Assembly (NCBI GenBank): GCA_964498065.1
Contig: CAZCFZ010000037.1
Location: 1-36,736, forward strand
From: FEN-1297 sp964498065
Lineage (GTDB): Bacteria; Bacteroidota; Ignavibacteria; Ignavibacteriales; Ignavibacteriaceae
Direction of reading: 5' to 3'
Length of the DNA stretch: 36,736 bases
Shown: positions 16,712-26,176 of the stretch, piece after piece
How positions within the stretch are numbered: position 1 is the first letter of the stretch
Layout of the letters: each line of letters begins with the position of its first letter
Program-made: the position numbers and the translations under genes
The notes under the pieces: generated by a model
The model's database searches: none
What the model saw: the letters and a program-made list of their open reading frames with translations, nothing else
What the model was told of the DNA's origin: nothing

Positions 16712-17824
16712 TCACATTATTGCGAGTAATTTTTTAATTTCAACATCCCAGTTTAACTCTTTAGCGGCTAATTTTGAATTAGTCTTTACACGTTTAATAA
16801 AATCATTATCATAAAGCAGCTGCTGCAAGGCTAATGAAACATCCTTCATATTTTCAGGATCCGCATATAACCCGATTTCAAATCTATCAATAATTTGTTT
16901 CATTTGAGGAAAATTGCTTGCTAATACCGGTACGCCTGTTAATATATATTCGAACATTTTGTTAGGCAGCGCATAATAATAGCTTAAGCTGATGTTTTCT
17001 ATTAATGCCAAACCTACATCAGCATCAGCCGTATAATCAAATAAATCTTTTTGATCGACCTTTCCCATAAAAATAACTTTATCGGAAATTCCTTTTTCTT
17101 TAGCCGACTGTTCATAAAAATTTTTAAGCTCCCCTCCCCCGATAATAATTAAAACACAGTTATTAGAATTTTTTAATATATCAAAAATTATTCTTAATCC
17201 TCTGCCGTGTAAAATTACACCTTGGTATAATAAAATTTTCGTTTCTGCTTTTAATTGATAATGTTTCCTAAAATCAAAAGGATCATCGATTATTTTAAAG
17301 ACAGGAAGGTTTCGAATTACAATTGTGTTTTTAACATTATATTCCTTTTCCAGAAATTGCGAATCCATTTCCCCTGTTGTAATTATTTTATCCACTTTAT
17401 TTATACAGATTTTCTCTATCCATCTAAGCAGCTGCTGAACAATTTTTTTCTTCTTTAACCCTGCTAAATAACCGAATAATTCCCTTGAGTCATAAAATAC
17501 TTTTGACTTTTTCAACTTTCCAAAAGCCAGGACAAAAGGAAGTGTATAAATATCTTCTGCAAAAAGAAAATCGGCTTTTGTAAAAAGAAGATGATATTTC
17601 ATTAAAACGGCAAACTTAAGATAGTAGGTCAGAGATAAAAATCCTTTATGAAGTTTGTAAACGGTTATTTCGCCTTTTGTAGTTTTAACATTTTCGGTAA
17701 GCCAATCAAAAGAAAGAACCTTTACATTATAACCTTCCTGTTTTAGAGACTTATAAAGGTTTGAAGTCCTTGAATCATAATGTATGTTGCCTAGGAATGC
17801 AATTAAAACGGATTTATTATTCAT
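16712..17824 (-). CDS. Glycosyltransferase family 4 (GT-B)
   Basis: This is a 370-residue cytoplasmic GT-B glycosyltransferase. The N-terminal half carries FLGNIHYDSRTSN and FLFAEDIYTLPFVLAFGK. The C-terminal nucleotide-sugar half begins at KILLYQGVILHGRGL, then IIIGGGELK, VIFMGKVDQKDL, and ALPNKMFEYILTGVPVLASNFP, all typical of GT4. Donor and acceptor cannot be predicted. It is the last gene of the long minus-strand run and lies 21 bases after the FemAB-like gene, and converges with the methyltransferase only 31 bases away. Confidence 0.88.
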   Translation of the reverse strand: MNNKSVLIAFLGNIHYDSRTSNLYKSLKQEGYNVKVLSFDWLTENVKTTKGEITVYKLHKGFLSLTYYLKFAVLMKYHLLFTKADFLFAEDIYTLPFVLAFGKLKKSKVFYDSRELFGYLAGLKKKKIVQQLLRWIEKICINKVDKIITTGEMDSQFLEKEYNVKNTIVIRNLPVFKIIDDPFDFRKHYQLKAETKILLYQGVILHGRGLRIIFDILKNSNNCVLIIIGGGELKNFYEQSAKEKGISDKVIFMGKVDQKDLFDYTADADVGLALIENISLSYYYALPNKMFEYILTGVPVLASNFPQMKQIIDRFEIGLYADPENMKDVSLALQQLLYDNDFIKRVKTNSKLAAKELNWDVEIKKLLAIM

Positions 17825-17845
17825 AACAATCTTCTTATGAATAAA

Positions 17846-18805
17846 CTATAATTTAATATACAGGGTATTTCTCATAATGGTTTTAGCATCAAACTTTTCC
17901 TTAAATTCTATTAAGCTCATACTCGGTGTCATCGGATTCTCCGCTTTAGTATCCTGGGATACGCCGATATCAACATACTTGTAATTGTGTTCGGTTGAAT
18001 ATTTTACAACTTCATACATTACTCTATGAATAGGTTTTAAATGTTCGTATTCATATAGAAGCATATTATAGAAACAAAGCGCTACTGTTTTATTGCAAAA
18101 GAACATCAGCGATCCTCCGATCGGTTTATCTTTGTAATAAACCATAAACAGCTTTAGATTTTCAGGGAGCAGTTTTTTCAATCTTAACAAATCTTCGTAT
18201 GAATGGGTGGGTTTTACATCATGTTTCGCTTTATTCGATAATAGTATAGGATAAAATTCATCGTATCTTTCATTTATTTCAACTTTAATATCAGGATTTT
18301 TTAAAGTCTTTCTTATGTTTCTTCGAACTGTAGCTTGAAATCTCCCAATAATATCTCTTTCTTTATCAAGCTTTATTGCGCTGGAGATATAATGCAGATC
18401 GAATTTAAATCCCTGCCAAAGCATGGCGAAATCCAGGTTCTGATTTTGATACTCTTCATAAATCATCGGCGCCGGCGTAAGCATAAATTCATTTATACCT
18501 GTTTTTTTTCCGTAATCAAGAAGAGATGAAATCAGTTCCATAGTAAAAGAAAACTTAATATCATTCGTTACTATCGATCCGTAACTTGCCCCAATCGGTG
18601 ATTCAAATAGACCATTTTTAAGTTGTCCGGGCAACACTGCAACTATCTCCCCTTTTTCAAGAAAGATTAAATGGTTAAAGATGAACTTACCGGGCACATG
18701 ATAATCAAAAAATTTTTGCATATGGAACATAGTTCCATTGTTTGAACCAAGGACAAAATTGTCCCACTTCTCTTTCCATTGTTCTGTATATTCAATTATC
18801 TGCAT
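17846..18805 (-). CDS. FemAB/GNAT-like transferase (Acetyltransf_6 type)
   Basis: This is a 319-residue protein with a double GNAT architecture as in FemAB-like and BioF2-like proteins: WDNFVLGSNNGTMFHMQKFFDYH at the start, a LPGQLKNGLFESPIGASYGSIV segment, ATVRRNIRKTLKN (about 175-187), and a C-terminal YYKDKPIGGSLMFFCNKTVALCFYNML. Members add amino acids or acyl groups to peptidoglycan or exopolysaccharides. No signal peptide is seen, so it is cytoplasmic. It sits between a GT39-like and a GT4 gene, 27 and 21 bases apart, which fits envelope glycan modification. The donor is not determinable. Confidence 0.8.
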   Translation of the reverse strand: MQIIEYTEQWKEKWDNFVLGSNNGTMFHMQKFFDYHVPGKFIFNHLIFLEKGEIVAVLPGQLKNGLFESPIGASYGSIVTNDIKFSFTMELISSLLDYGKKTGINEFMLTPAPMIYEEYQNQNLDFAMLWQGFKFDLHYISSAIKLDKERDIIGRFQATVRRNIRKTLKNPDIKVEINERYDEFYPILLSNKAKHDVKPTHSYEDLLRLKKLLPENLKLFMVYYKDKPIGGSLMFFCNKTVALCFYNMLLYEYEHLKPIHRVMYEVVKYSTEHNYKYVDIGVSQDTKAENPMTPSMSLIEFKEKFDAKTIMRNTLYIKL

Positions 18806-18832
18806 TATAATTCCAATAATTCTGAATAAATC

Positions 18833-20287
18833 CTAAAATGTTTTTTCAAATACTTTATAATTATCTGAAGAAAAGATTAACTTATAATTATTTCCTTTTA
18901 CAAAATTCAAATTGGGGAATTTATATTTTTGAAGTTTCAATTCATCAATATTATTTTCATTTAAAATTACAAGGGCCTGCATCGGAATTGCCGCAGGATT
19001 AAAATTTTCCTCTTCCAAATTTAATATATTATTTTGGTTTTTATATCCTTCCATAAAATTAATACCGTATCCGGTATAATGATCCGTATATATTAAATTA
19101 TTTTGATGGATTTTCAAAAAATTCTTAAATCGGGATAAATTTTCGGTGCTAAAGTAAATATCATAACTTCGGCACATAACCAGGCTAAATATAAAATACA
19201 TGGTTATAAATAGATACATGTATTTTAACTTAAATCTCATTATTAAAATGGATGACAAAATAACAACAGGAATTATTAACGGATAAATATACCAGCTCCT
19301 ATGCAGATCAAGAGGGGCATACCGCGTAAATGATGCGGTAAAACCGAGAAATAAAAATAATAATCCCCAGAAGAAAAAAGTAACAGCGAGATTTTTTTTC
19401 TCTTTAAAACTTATTATGCTGCTTACAAATGCCACAAATGGAAGGAAAAGATAAAATCTACGTAAGAATATTGACTTAATATTTATTATAAAAATTTGAT
19501 ACAAAACTTCTGTCCAATACCCCGCCCCTGTTCCCAAATATTTTATTACAGTGTAAGGGAAGAAATCATAATAACAATATGAATAATTCAATTTGAATAT
19601 TTTTAATCTATAGAAAAAATCATTCTTTATAAGAAGATAAATGAATCCTTCGATCAGGAAATTAAAAAAAATAATTAAAATCGGGATTAATATTATGGAT
19701 TGATCTTTATCTTTTTTATAAGATAGATATATCCAAAACAAAATTAGAAGTATTAAAAAGAAATAAATATTCTCTTTGAACTGCATGGATACAAAAAGAC
19801 AGATGCCGGAGAAAACCGAAAGCAATTTTGATTTATTTTCATATGCCTTCCAAAGTAGAAACAAGCCTAGATAAATAAAGAAAGTATTGATTAAATCGGG
19901 GAAACCGATTGTGGCAAATACAACATCCGTAGGGAAAAATGCCATTAAAAATGCAGCAATCAATGCAGCTCTATCGCTTTGCGTTACGGCTTTTGTAAAA
20001 GAATAAACAAGTATTATGTTCAGTATTGAAAAAATAAAGGGGAATACGGCTAAGGCAAACTGATTAATACCGAATAATTTAAACGCTCCGGCTAATAAAA
20101 TAGTCTGACCTATTCTTAATAAAAAAATGGGGTAGCCCAAATAATTACCGGGATAATTTCCTTGTAGAAATGAATGAGCAAGAAAAGTATAATAAGAATC
20201 GTCGGAAAAAATAAATCCGACAAAGAAATGCAGCCTTACTATAATTGCTGATATAATAATTACAGCTAAATAGATTTTGTACTTCAA
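18833..20287 (-). CDS. Membrane glycosyltransferase, GT39/PMT_2-like
   Basis: This is a 484-residue polytopic protein with about eleven hydrophobic helices. After the first helix comes the FSDDSYY motif (Asp29-Asp30), the acidic external site of ArnT/PMT-type glycosyltransferases that use polyprenyl-phosphate sugars as donors. GNYLGYPIFLLRIGQTILL and FPTDVVFATIGFPDL follow in the pattern of the family, and a soluble C-terminal tail ends the protein. The target (protein, lipid or polysaccharide) is unknown. A 186-base gap separates it from the preceding, similar gene, so it may have its own promoter. Confidence 0.8.
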   Translation of the reverse strand: MKYKIYLAVIIISAIIVRLHFFVGFIFSDDSYYTFLAHSFLQGNYPGNYLGYPIFLLRIGQTILLAGAFKLFGINQFALAVFPFIFSILNIILVYSFTKAVTQSDRAALIAAFLMAFFPTDVVFATIGFPDLINTFFIYLGLFLLWKAYENKSKLLSVFSGICLFVSMQFKENIYFFLILLILFWIYLSYKKDKDQSIILIPILIIFFNFLIEGFIYLLIKNDFFYRLKIFKLNYSYCYYDFFPYTVIKYLGTGAGYWTEVLYQIFIINIKSIFLRRFYLFLPFVAFVSSIISFKEKKNLAVTFFFWGLLFLFLGFTASFTRYAPLDLHRSWYIYPLIIPVVILSSILIMRFKLKYMYLFITMYFIFSLVMCRSYDIYFSTENLSRFKNFLKIHQNNLIYTDHYTGYGINFMEGYKNQNNILNLEEENFNPAAIPMQALVILNENNIDELKLQKYKFPNLNFVKGNNYKLIFSSDNYKVFEKTF

Positions 20288-20473
20288 ATATATCTATCCT
20301 GTATTAAGTGTATTCTGACGACAAATAATTAAAATAGAAATTCAATATCTATTAAAAGAAAATAGCATTACAAATAAAACGGGAAAATTAATAATTAATA
20401 AGTTTATGAAAATACCGCAGTTAATTAAAACAATTTTCCCCGCATAAAATTTACATATTTCCCTTTTAATTTA

Positions 20474-21772
20474 TTATCCCTTAATTAAGGAATTTAATTT
20501 AAAGCCCGCAAATGGAAACAATAGAATTATTATCGGATATTTAAACCTGGGTGAACCAAAAACCAGGAGTGTAATTGATAATGTTAATAACGCAACTAAA
20601 AAAATAAGGAGTAAACCTGATTTTAATTCCTTCCCGTTAATCTTTGCGACAATACCCAAGATAATAAACAAAAACAACGCGAAATAATATAAATGGTGAA
20701 TTATTAAAAATGCAAAGAACAATATTTTTATAATTAATGTATTATTTCCCAGCAAGCCCTTAAAACTTTTATGTGTTTTGATATATTTTAACATTGCGTA
20801 AAGATTCCAGTCTTGCATATGCATTAACTGGGATACCGAATAATCATCCCATAAAAAAATATAACCCAGTTTTAAAGGGATAAGTGCAATCCATTTAACA
20901 GGATGTTCTTCTATCCAATTTATTGCTTGATGTTCCCAGTATTCTCCCTTTTCAATATATGTTTTGTTCTCGGCATCCTTAATAAGGCCTGGGTCTCCGG
21001 GGCCAAAAACTTTAGAATTAAACGCACCGGTAGCATTATTATTAGCTCCTATCAAAATATTTGCAGGACCGTTTGTCGAGGTGTATATGAACTTGCCGAA
21101 ATAAGATTTTGTAAAAAGGCCGAATATCAGAATAAATATTATAAAACCGCTTACTAATATAATGTTATTTTTTAAATCAGTTTTTAATTTTATAATTTGA
21201 TAAAGTCCTGATAAAATATAGGCGATGAGTAAAGCCCAACCCAAGGGTCTTACGGCAATTGAAGCTGCTGCAAGAACTCCTGCGAATAGATAGGATAAGT
21301 TTGTCTTCTTAAAATAAATATATATACTTGATAAAATTAAGACATTAAATAAAAATTCGGTTAAATTAAGTAAAACTAAACCTAATGTGGATAAATAAAA
21401 TATATATAATATTACGGTAAGTAATGCAGTATCTTTATCCAGAACTTTAACAGTTATTTTATAAACAAGGAACAATTGAAGAGAATTTAATAGAATATTC
21501 AACAAACCTATAGAAATAGTTGAATTATAGATTGATAATATTATAATTAATAAATTGATAAAAAGCGGAGCGCTAATATAATCTTCATATAAGTGCTGAG
21601 GAGCCGGATAAAAACTATGTGCAGATATACACTGTTCGGCAAGCCGGAAATAGTAAAAAGAATCGCTTTGAAATTTTACGGGGAAAAACAGTACATAAAT
21701 TAATTGAATTAAAATATATGTTACAATTAGGTATGATATATTTTTTTTAAGAAACTCAAAAATTTTTCGCAT
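20474..21772 (-). CDS. Membrane glycosyltransferase, GT39-like (second copy)
   Basis: This is a 432-residue polytopic protein with about ten hydrophobic helices. It has FQSDSFYYF (Asp37) at the external site, with a single Asp rather than the DD pair of the neighbour, then YEDYISAPLFINLL and LAAASIAVRPLGWALL, as in GT39/PMT_2 and GT83 relatives. A long external loop (about 225-280) contains FGPGDPGL and WEHQAINWIEEHPVKWIALIPLK, a pattern I associate with bacterial dolichyl-phosphate-mannose-type transferases. It follows the PorV-like genes by 45 bases. Sequence similarity to the 484-residue neighbour is low, so they are not a recent duplication. Confidence 0.75.
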   Translation of the reverse strand: MRKIFEFLKKNISYLIVTYILIQLIYVLFFPVKFQSDSFYYFRLAEQCISAHSFYPAPQHLYEDYISAPLFINLLIIILSIYNSTISIGLLNILLNSLQLFLVYKITVKVLDKDTALLTVILYIFYLSTLGLVLLNLTEFLFNVLILSSIYIYFKKTNLSYLFAGVLAAASIAVRPLGWALLIAYILSGLYQIIKLKTDLKNNIILVSGFIIFILIFGLFTKSYFGKFIYTSTNGPANILIGANNNATGAFNSKVFGPGDPGLIKDAENKTYIEKGEYWEHQAINWIEEHPVKWIALIPLKLGYIFLWDDYSVSQLMHMQDWNLYAMLKYIKTHKSFKGLLGNNTLIIKILFFAFLIIHHLYYFALFLFIILGIVAKINGKELKSGLLLIFLVALLTLSITLLVFGSPRFKYPIIILLFPFAGFKLNSLIKG

Positions 21773-21817
21773 TACTCAAATTTTAAGAGTACAATGGAAA
21801 ATTATATATAAGAAAAT

Positions 21818-22717
21818 TTAGAATTTAAAATTTATTGAGAATATATTTGCGCTTCCCAAACCGTCTAAGAAAGGTTGAAACGCATAGTCTAATCCGAAAT
21901 TACCCCACATTAAACCGAATCCGCCGGTAAAACTTTTGGATTCATAACCTGATTGATATCCGCCTCTTAATGCAATTAAACGGTTATATACAATTTCAAC
22001 TCCTAAACCCACATGCGCATTATTTTCAAGAGTATATTTCTGCAGGTTAGCCCCGGCTGTTACAGAAAACTTATCATTATTAAAATCAAATTTATAAGCA
22101 GGCCCGATATTAAATTCAGTAGGCAGTTTAGTCTTTTCATTTTTGAGGATATTCATAGAACCAACATTACTTATTACTCCCGCAAAAGATAAACCTTCAA
22201 CCGGTGTTTTATAATCTAATCCAAAGTCAAAGCCCCAGCCTGTTGCTTCATCCATGTATAATCCTTCATATAAATATTTTATAGAGACTCCAAATGCCAA
22301 ATTATTGTAAATATTAAATCCTGTTGATAAACTCCCGGAAAAATAATTCGCATTAAATGTCGACAAAGGCTCGGCAGACGCTACAAGACGTATCGGTATA
22401 TCGCTGACCGAAGTAACATTAACACCTAGAGCTAAAGGTAAGCCCCAAACAGTAGTTTTTGCTCCGAGAAATTCACTTCTGGTTCCCTGTATCCATTCAT
22501 TATGCATTAATAAAATTTCATTCCCGGTTTGTCCGGATAATCTTGCCGGATTATAATAGAGAGATGTTACATCATTAGAAACTTCCGCACCAATATTACC
22601 TAATGCAATATTTCTTCCGCCAAAACCAAGTTTAAGAAATGCCATCCCGCTGTTCCCTGCCGATTGAGCAAACAATGCAGTGAAAGAAAATATAACCAAC
22701 AATACCGTTTTATACAT
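21818..22717 (-). CDS. PorV/PorQ-family outer-membrane protein (first copy)
   Basis: This is a 299-residue outer-membrane beta-barrel of the PorV/PorQ (UPF0164-like) family. A signal peptide (about 1-18, LFAQ) precedes SGMAFLKLGFGGRNIALGNIGAEV and SLYYNPARLSGQ, the typical N-terminal signature; GLMWGNFGLDYAFQPF and a terminal aromatic strand end it. In Bacteroidota PorV acts in type IX secretion as a shuttle for cargo with C-terminal signals. Here it sits right after a second PorV-like gene and a T9SS-type cargo gene, so a shared secretion role is likely. It is 25 bases after that second gene. Confidence 0.85.
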   Translation of the reverse strand: MYKTVLLVIFSFTALFAQSAGNSGMAFLKLGFGGRNIALGNIGAEVSNDVTSLYYNPARLSGQTGNEILLMHNEWIQGTRSEFLGAKTTVWGLPLALGVNVTSVSDIPIRLVASAEPLSTFNANYFSGSLSTGFNIYNNLAFGVSIKYLYEGLYMDEATGWGFDFGLDYKTPVEGLSFAGVISNVGSMNILKNEKTKLPTEFNIGPAYKFDFNNDKFSVTAGANLQKYTLENNAHVGLGVEIVYNRLIALRGGYQSGYESKSFTGGFGLMWGNFGLDYAFQPFLDGLGSANIFSINFKF

Positions 22718-22742
22718 AAATTTCTATTCCGAATATTCTTTA

Positions 22743-23741
22743 CTAAAAATTAACATTTACTCCTATAATATGCCTGTCCTGAGGCGAATATTGTTCAATA
22801 ACAAATGCATAATCAACACCAATGTCTAAATTACCGAAGTTTTTGATATAAGAAAATCCTAAGGAAGGATTTGATGTATAATCAAAGTTGCTTAAATTGA
22901 ATTGGTCGATACCTCCTCGAATAAATAATCCTTCATAGATATTATATTCAATTCCCGCCCTCAAAATATTTGTTCCCGCATTACTATTTTCAAATTCAAC
23001 ATCTGTAACAATTTTATATTTTTTATTATAATAGCTGACACCTATTTTCTTTAATATTGGAAAGACTTCTGTCGTCGTGGTTCCTTGTTCCTGATATAAA
23101 GTAGATGTATCCCATTTATATTTACTATTTATATCGGAAATCATTAAAGACAGGTTCCATGCATAATTAATTTTATATAATGCTCCCAGGTCCAAACCAA
23201 GCTCGGTTGAAGAAATTTTATCATAGAGTTTATAATAGTAAAACTTAACGGAAATGCCTATTGCCAGTTTCCTTGAAAATCTATTTGATAATCCTAAGAA
23301 AAACTGATTTTCGGAAGTCGAAAGATCGCCTGTTTTATTCCCGTTATTATCCCTGCCGTCAATTTTACTCACTCCGGAATTAATTAATCCGACACTAATA
23401 CCCGCACTTGATCTCGGTACGCTGGTTTTATCATTTGCATCTTTTGAATAAAAATCAAATCGTTTTGTAAAATTCAGAAAATTTAAAGAACGATCCAGAG
23501 ATAAAATTGAATAAGATGTTTGAAAAGAATTATTTTCCTGGAAAGCAGATAAAGCGGGATTGTAATATGAAACGAGATTTCCTTCGGTTACGGCGGACAT
23601 TGCATTACCCATTCCCATGCCTCTAGCACCGAATCCCATTCTTGAAAAAGCACCGGGCATGCTGCTGATTTCGGTAAATTTGGGTTGAGCTAATGAAGCA
23701 GCAGAATAAATTAGAATGAATATAATAATGAGTCTTTTCAA
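22743..23741 (-). CDS. PorV/PorQ-family outer-membrane protein (second copy)
   Basis: This is a 332-residue predicted beta-barrel with a signal peptide (about 1-18, SLAQ). It has MPGAFSRMGFGARGMGMGNAMSAVTEGN and SYYNPALSAFQ, the same N-terminal signature as the copy at 21818 but clearly divergent, and ends in a hydrophobic strand (IIGVNVNF). It lies 10 bases after the Asp-box cargo gene. Two PorV paralogues directly behind one cargo gene suggest dedicated or redundant secretion partners. Exact roles are inference. Confidence 0.85.
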   Translation of the reverse strand: MKRLIIIFILIYSAASLAQPKFTEISSMPGAFSRMGFGARGMGMGNAMSAVTEGNLVSYYNPALSAFQENNSFQTSYSILSLDRSLNFLNFTKRFDFYSKDANDKTSVPRSSAGISVGLINSGVSKIDGRDNNGNKTGDLSTSENQFFLGLSNRFSRKLAIGISVKFYYYKLYDKISSTELGLDLGALYKINYAWNLSLMISDINSKYKWDTSTLYQEQGTTTTEVFPILKKIGVSYYNKKYKIVTDVEFENSNAGTNILRAGIEYNIYEGLFIRGGIDQFNLSNFDYTSNPSLGFSYIKNFGNLDIGVDYAFVIEQYSPQDRHIIGVNVNF

Positions 23742-23751
23742 ATAATTCCTC

Positions 23752-25335
23752 TTAATGTATTACCAAAATTTTACCATAAACGGGATCCTGCGACCCGATA
23801 TCAACTCTATAAAAATAAACTCCGTTAGGTACGGTATTTCCATTGGCATCCTTTCCGTTCCAATAATCAATAACTCCTCCTGATTGATCTACCGAATGTG
23901 CAGCGCCGCGCGAAACATTTTGTATAATTGTTTTTACATAATGCATACTGAAATCAAATATTCTAATAGTAACCGGTTCACTTGACCCGGTTATTTCATA
24001 CTTAATTTTTAATATATCCGTATTCGGATTAAACGGATTCGGGTATGCATATGTACCGCTGCTTGCAGATAATGGCTGGGAAGCAAAATAAAGATCCCAG
24101 GTTCCGCTCCACATTGGTCCGCCGGTTTCATCAAGTCTTGCAAGCCCTTCACTTGAACCTAGCCATACATAATTATTGCTAAAATCAGCGGAATAGAATG
24201 CTGTTGTATTCAATGTTAATCCTGTATTTTTATCTACAATTGAGCCGGGTAAAATCCAATTAGCCCCGTTATCCTTTGTTCTAAATGCGCCGTCATCGGA
24301 AACAGCTATTACTTGATTTTCGTTATCCATAAATCCGAAATTATGCACTTTCTCACCGCTGAGGGATGTCTGCCAATTTGCACCGCCATCGCTGGAAAAG
24401 CTTACGGCATAAAATTCATTTGCACCTTCCGCCGGCCATGAAGCAGCCCAAATAGTATTATTAAATTTTTGGTATCCCAATGCAACTATAAAGTTTCCGC
24501 TTATAGGGTTGGTTTCATTTGTACTCGTATATTTTACCCAGCTAATTCCATTATCCGTAGATTTATTAATTCCATCGGCGGTACCGACATAAAGGGTTGA
24601 ATCGTTTGCTGCAATAACAGAGAATACTCTATAGTTTAAATTATTTTCTGTACAAAAAGATCCTGAAACAGGCTGCATACAAAAATGAAGTGTGTCTGAT
24701 GGTTTAACCTCATCCAAATAATCCGGCGGCAATACAACACGCTGCCAAGTTTTTCCCATATCTGTACTTTTCCTTAAACCGCCCGCAAAAGTCGCGATCC
24801 AAATTGTTCCGGGTGTAAAAGCAATATCATAAATTAAATTATTTATAGGAACTGTAACAGGAAGGGCTCTCAAATTATTATTACCGTAAGTAACAATAGT
24901 ATCATTTTTATCATCAACAGGTTCGGGAATAAACGTCCAGTTCTTTCCCCCGTCGGATGTATATCTTAAACCGTCGCCTTTAGGCATAACACCTTGAGCC
25001 GTATTTGTATCCTGTGCCGTTGCCGCCCAAAAAATGCCATTATTATAACCGATAGCAGAGATGCTTTCAGTTCCGAAAGTTTTATCATTAGTAAAATTTG
25101 TCCAATTATTTCCATTATCCGTAGAATAATCAACCCCCTGGTCGGTACCGATCCAGATCGTATCTCCAATAGTTAAAATATCGCTTATACTATTACTTGA
25201 AATTGTCGGATTTCCTTCGGGTTTATATATCTTTTTACCCTGACTTAAATAAAATGAATTAGGTTTAAACTGAGAATAAGTTAAACCGGATAAAAGTAAT
25301 ACGAAAAAAAATGAATGAAAATATTTTAACTTCAT
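23752..25335 (-). CDS. Secreted Asp-box (BNR) beta-propeller protein with T9SS-type C-terminal domain
   Basis: This is a 527-residue secreted protein. A signal peptide (about 1-21) is followed by six Asp-box motifs of the form S/T-x-D-x-G-x-x-W at 71-78, 126-133, 190-197, 259-266, 314-321 and 353-360, each in a blade with a strand such as TIWIGTDQGV, so a six- or seven-bladed propeller is likely. The YPNPFNP motif (431-437) opens a FlgD-Ig/T9SS type A sorting-like domain that ends with KILVIH. Sialidase catalytic residues are not evident, so a binding or structural role is at least as likely as catalysis. The start overlaps the upstream lipoprotein stop by four bases (ATGA), and the PorV-like genes follow. 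The propeller call is firm, the ligand unknown. Confidence 0.9.
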   Translation of the reverse strand: MKLKYFHSFFFVLLLSGLTYSQFKPNSFYLSQGKKIYKPEGNPTISSNSISDILTIGDTIWIGTDQGVDYSTDNGNNWTNFTNDKTFGTESISAIGYNNGIFWAATAQDTNTAQGVMPKGDGLRYTSDGGKNWTFIPEPVDDKNDTIVTYGNNNLRALPVTVPINNLIYDIAFTPGTIWIATFAGGLRKSTDMGKTWQRVVLPPDYLDEVKPSDTLHFCMQPVSGSFCTENNLNYRVFSVIAANDSTLYVGTADGINKSTDNGISWVKYTSTNETNPISGNFIVALGYQKFNNTIWAASWPAEGANEFYAVSFSSDGGANWQTSLSGEKVHNFGFMDNENQVIAVSDDGAFRTKDNGANWILPGSIVDKNTGLTLNTTAFYSADFSNNYVWLGSSEGLARLDETGGPMWSGTWDLYFASQPLSASSGTYAYPNPFNPNTDILKIKYEITGSSEPVTIRIFDFSMHYVKTIIQNVSRGAAHSVDQSGGVIDYWNGKDANGNTVPNGVYFYRVDIGSQDPVYGKILVIH

Positions 25336-26117
25336 TTAACTATTATATTGTGAGTAATTATGTTGCTAAATAAACCGCTTCTATCCTTTGCCTGGAATTC
25401 AAATTTCCATGTACCTGCCGGCTGTCCGCTTGGAAAGGTAAGTTTGTTAGTATAAATGCCGTCATTTGCTTTATCATCTCCCGTAACACTGAAATCACCA
25501 TTATCTGAAAGCGGATATTCCGAGATCCCCTGTTGATTTGTTACAAGAGAGCCGTCAGGTCGGTACAATTTATAGAATACGGTTAAAATATCGTTAAGTC
25601 CGTTAGAATCGCTTGCTGTAACATTAAAAATAAAAGATTCACCAAATGAAACCGAATCCGGCATAACTAAATTAGAAATAACCGGCGCTGCATTTGCCTG
25701 CCCGTTATCGTAAATAAAAGAATGGACAGCCACTAGATTGGTATTGTTTGAGTTATCTGTAATAAAATATTGAATTTGATAAGTTCCTTTTGGATAATAA
25801 TGACTTAACGGAAATTTATTTGAATAAGTATAATCTCCGATTTGAATAGCACCAGTATCTAAAAGCGTAACCGACGAATTATTTAATTGGTTATTATCTG
25901 CATCAAACACATTTACAAAAACGCTTTTAACATTTACCGTAGTATTTAAAGTAATACTCACTGTCATTAATGAATCATACGGCACATAAGTAAATTGATT
26001 TGCCGTATTTATGCTTTTAACTTGATAACTTGAAGGCTGACTATCAATAATATCGTTAAAATTCTTTTTACATCCCCCTAAAAGGATGGGTATTAATAAT
26101 AAAATTAATTTTTTCAT
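25332..26117 (-). CDS. Lipoprotein with tandem Ig-like domains
   Basis: This is a 261-residue predicted lipoprotein with a clear lipobox (LLGGC, Cys16). Two beta-sandwich domains follow. The first (about 30-140) has TVNVKSVFVNVFDADNNQ; the second (about 145-260) has ISNLVMPDSVSFGESFIF, then LYRPDG, LSDNGDFSVTGDDKANDGIYTNKL and GTWKFEFQAKDRSG, a pattern of Ig-like/FlgD-like surface domains. Probably exposed in the outer membrane. It is translationally coupled to the Asp-box protein and may help anchor or display it. No enzymatic motif was seen. Confidence 0.8.
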   Translation of the reverse strand: MKKLILLLIPILLGGCKKNFNDIIDSQPSSYQVKSINTANQFTYVPYDSLMTVSITLNTTVNVKSVFVNVFDADNNQLNNSSVTLLDTGAIQIGDYTYSNKFPLSHYYPKGTYQIQYFITDNSNNTNLVAVHSFIYDNGQANAAPVISNLVMPDSVSFGESFIFNVTASDSNGLNDILTVFYKLYRPDGSLVTNQQGISEYPLSDNGDFSVTGDDKANDGIYTNKLTFPSGQPAGTWKFEFQAKDRSGLFSNIITHNIIVK

Positions 26118-26176
26118 CTACATAAATATTTATTTTTCAAATACTTCCCTCAAGGTAAAAAAATTTCTACGCAAAA

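Noticed and set aside
20380..20441. Inverted repeat gggaaaatt / aattttccc in the 186-base gap between the two GT39-like genes
   Set aside because: The 9-bp arms are 42 bases apart, AT-rich and without a T tract at the proper side; could be chance.
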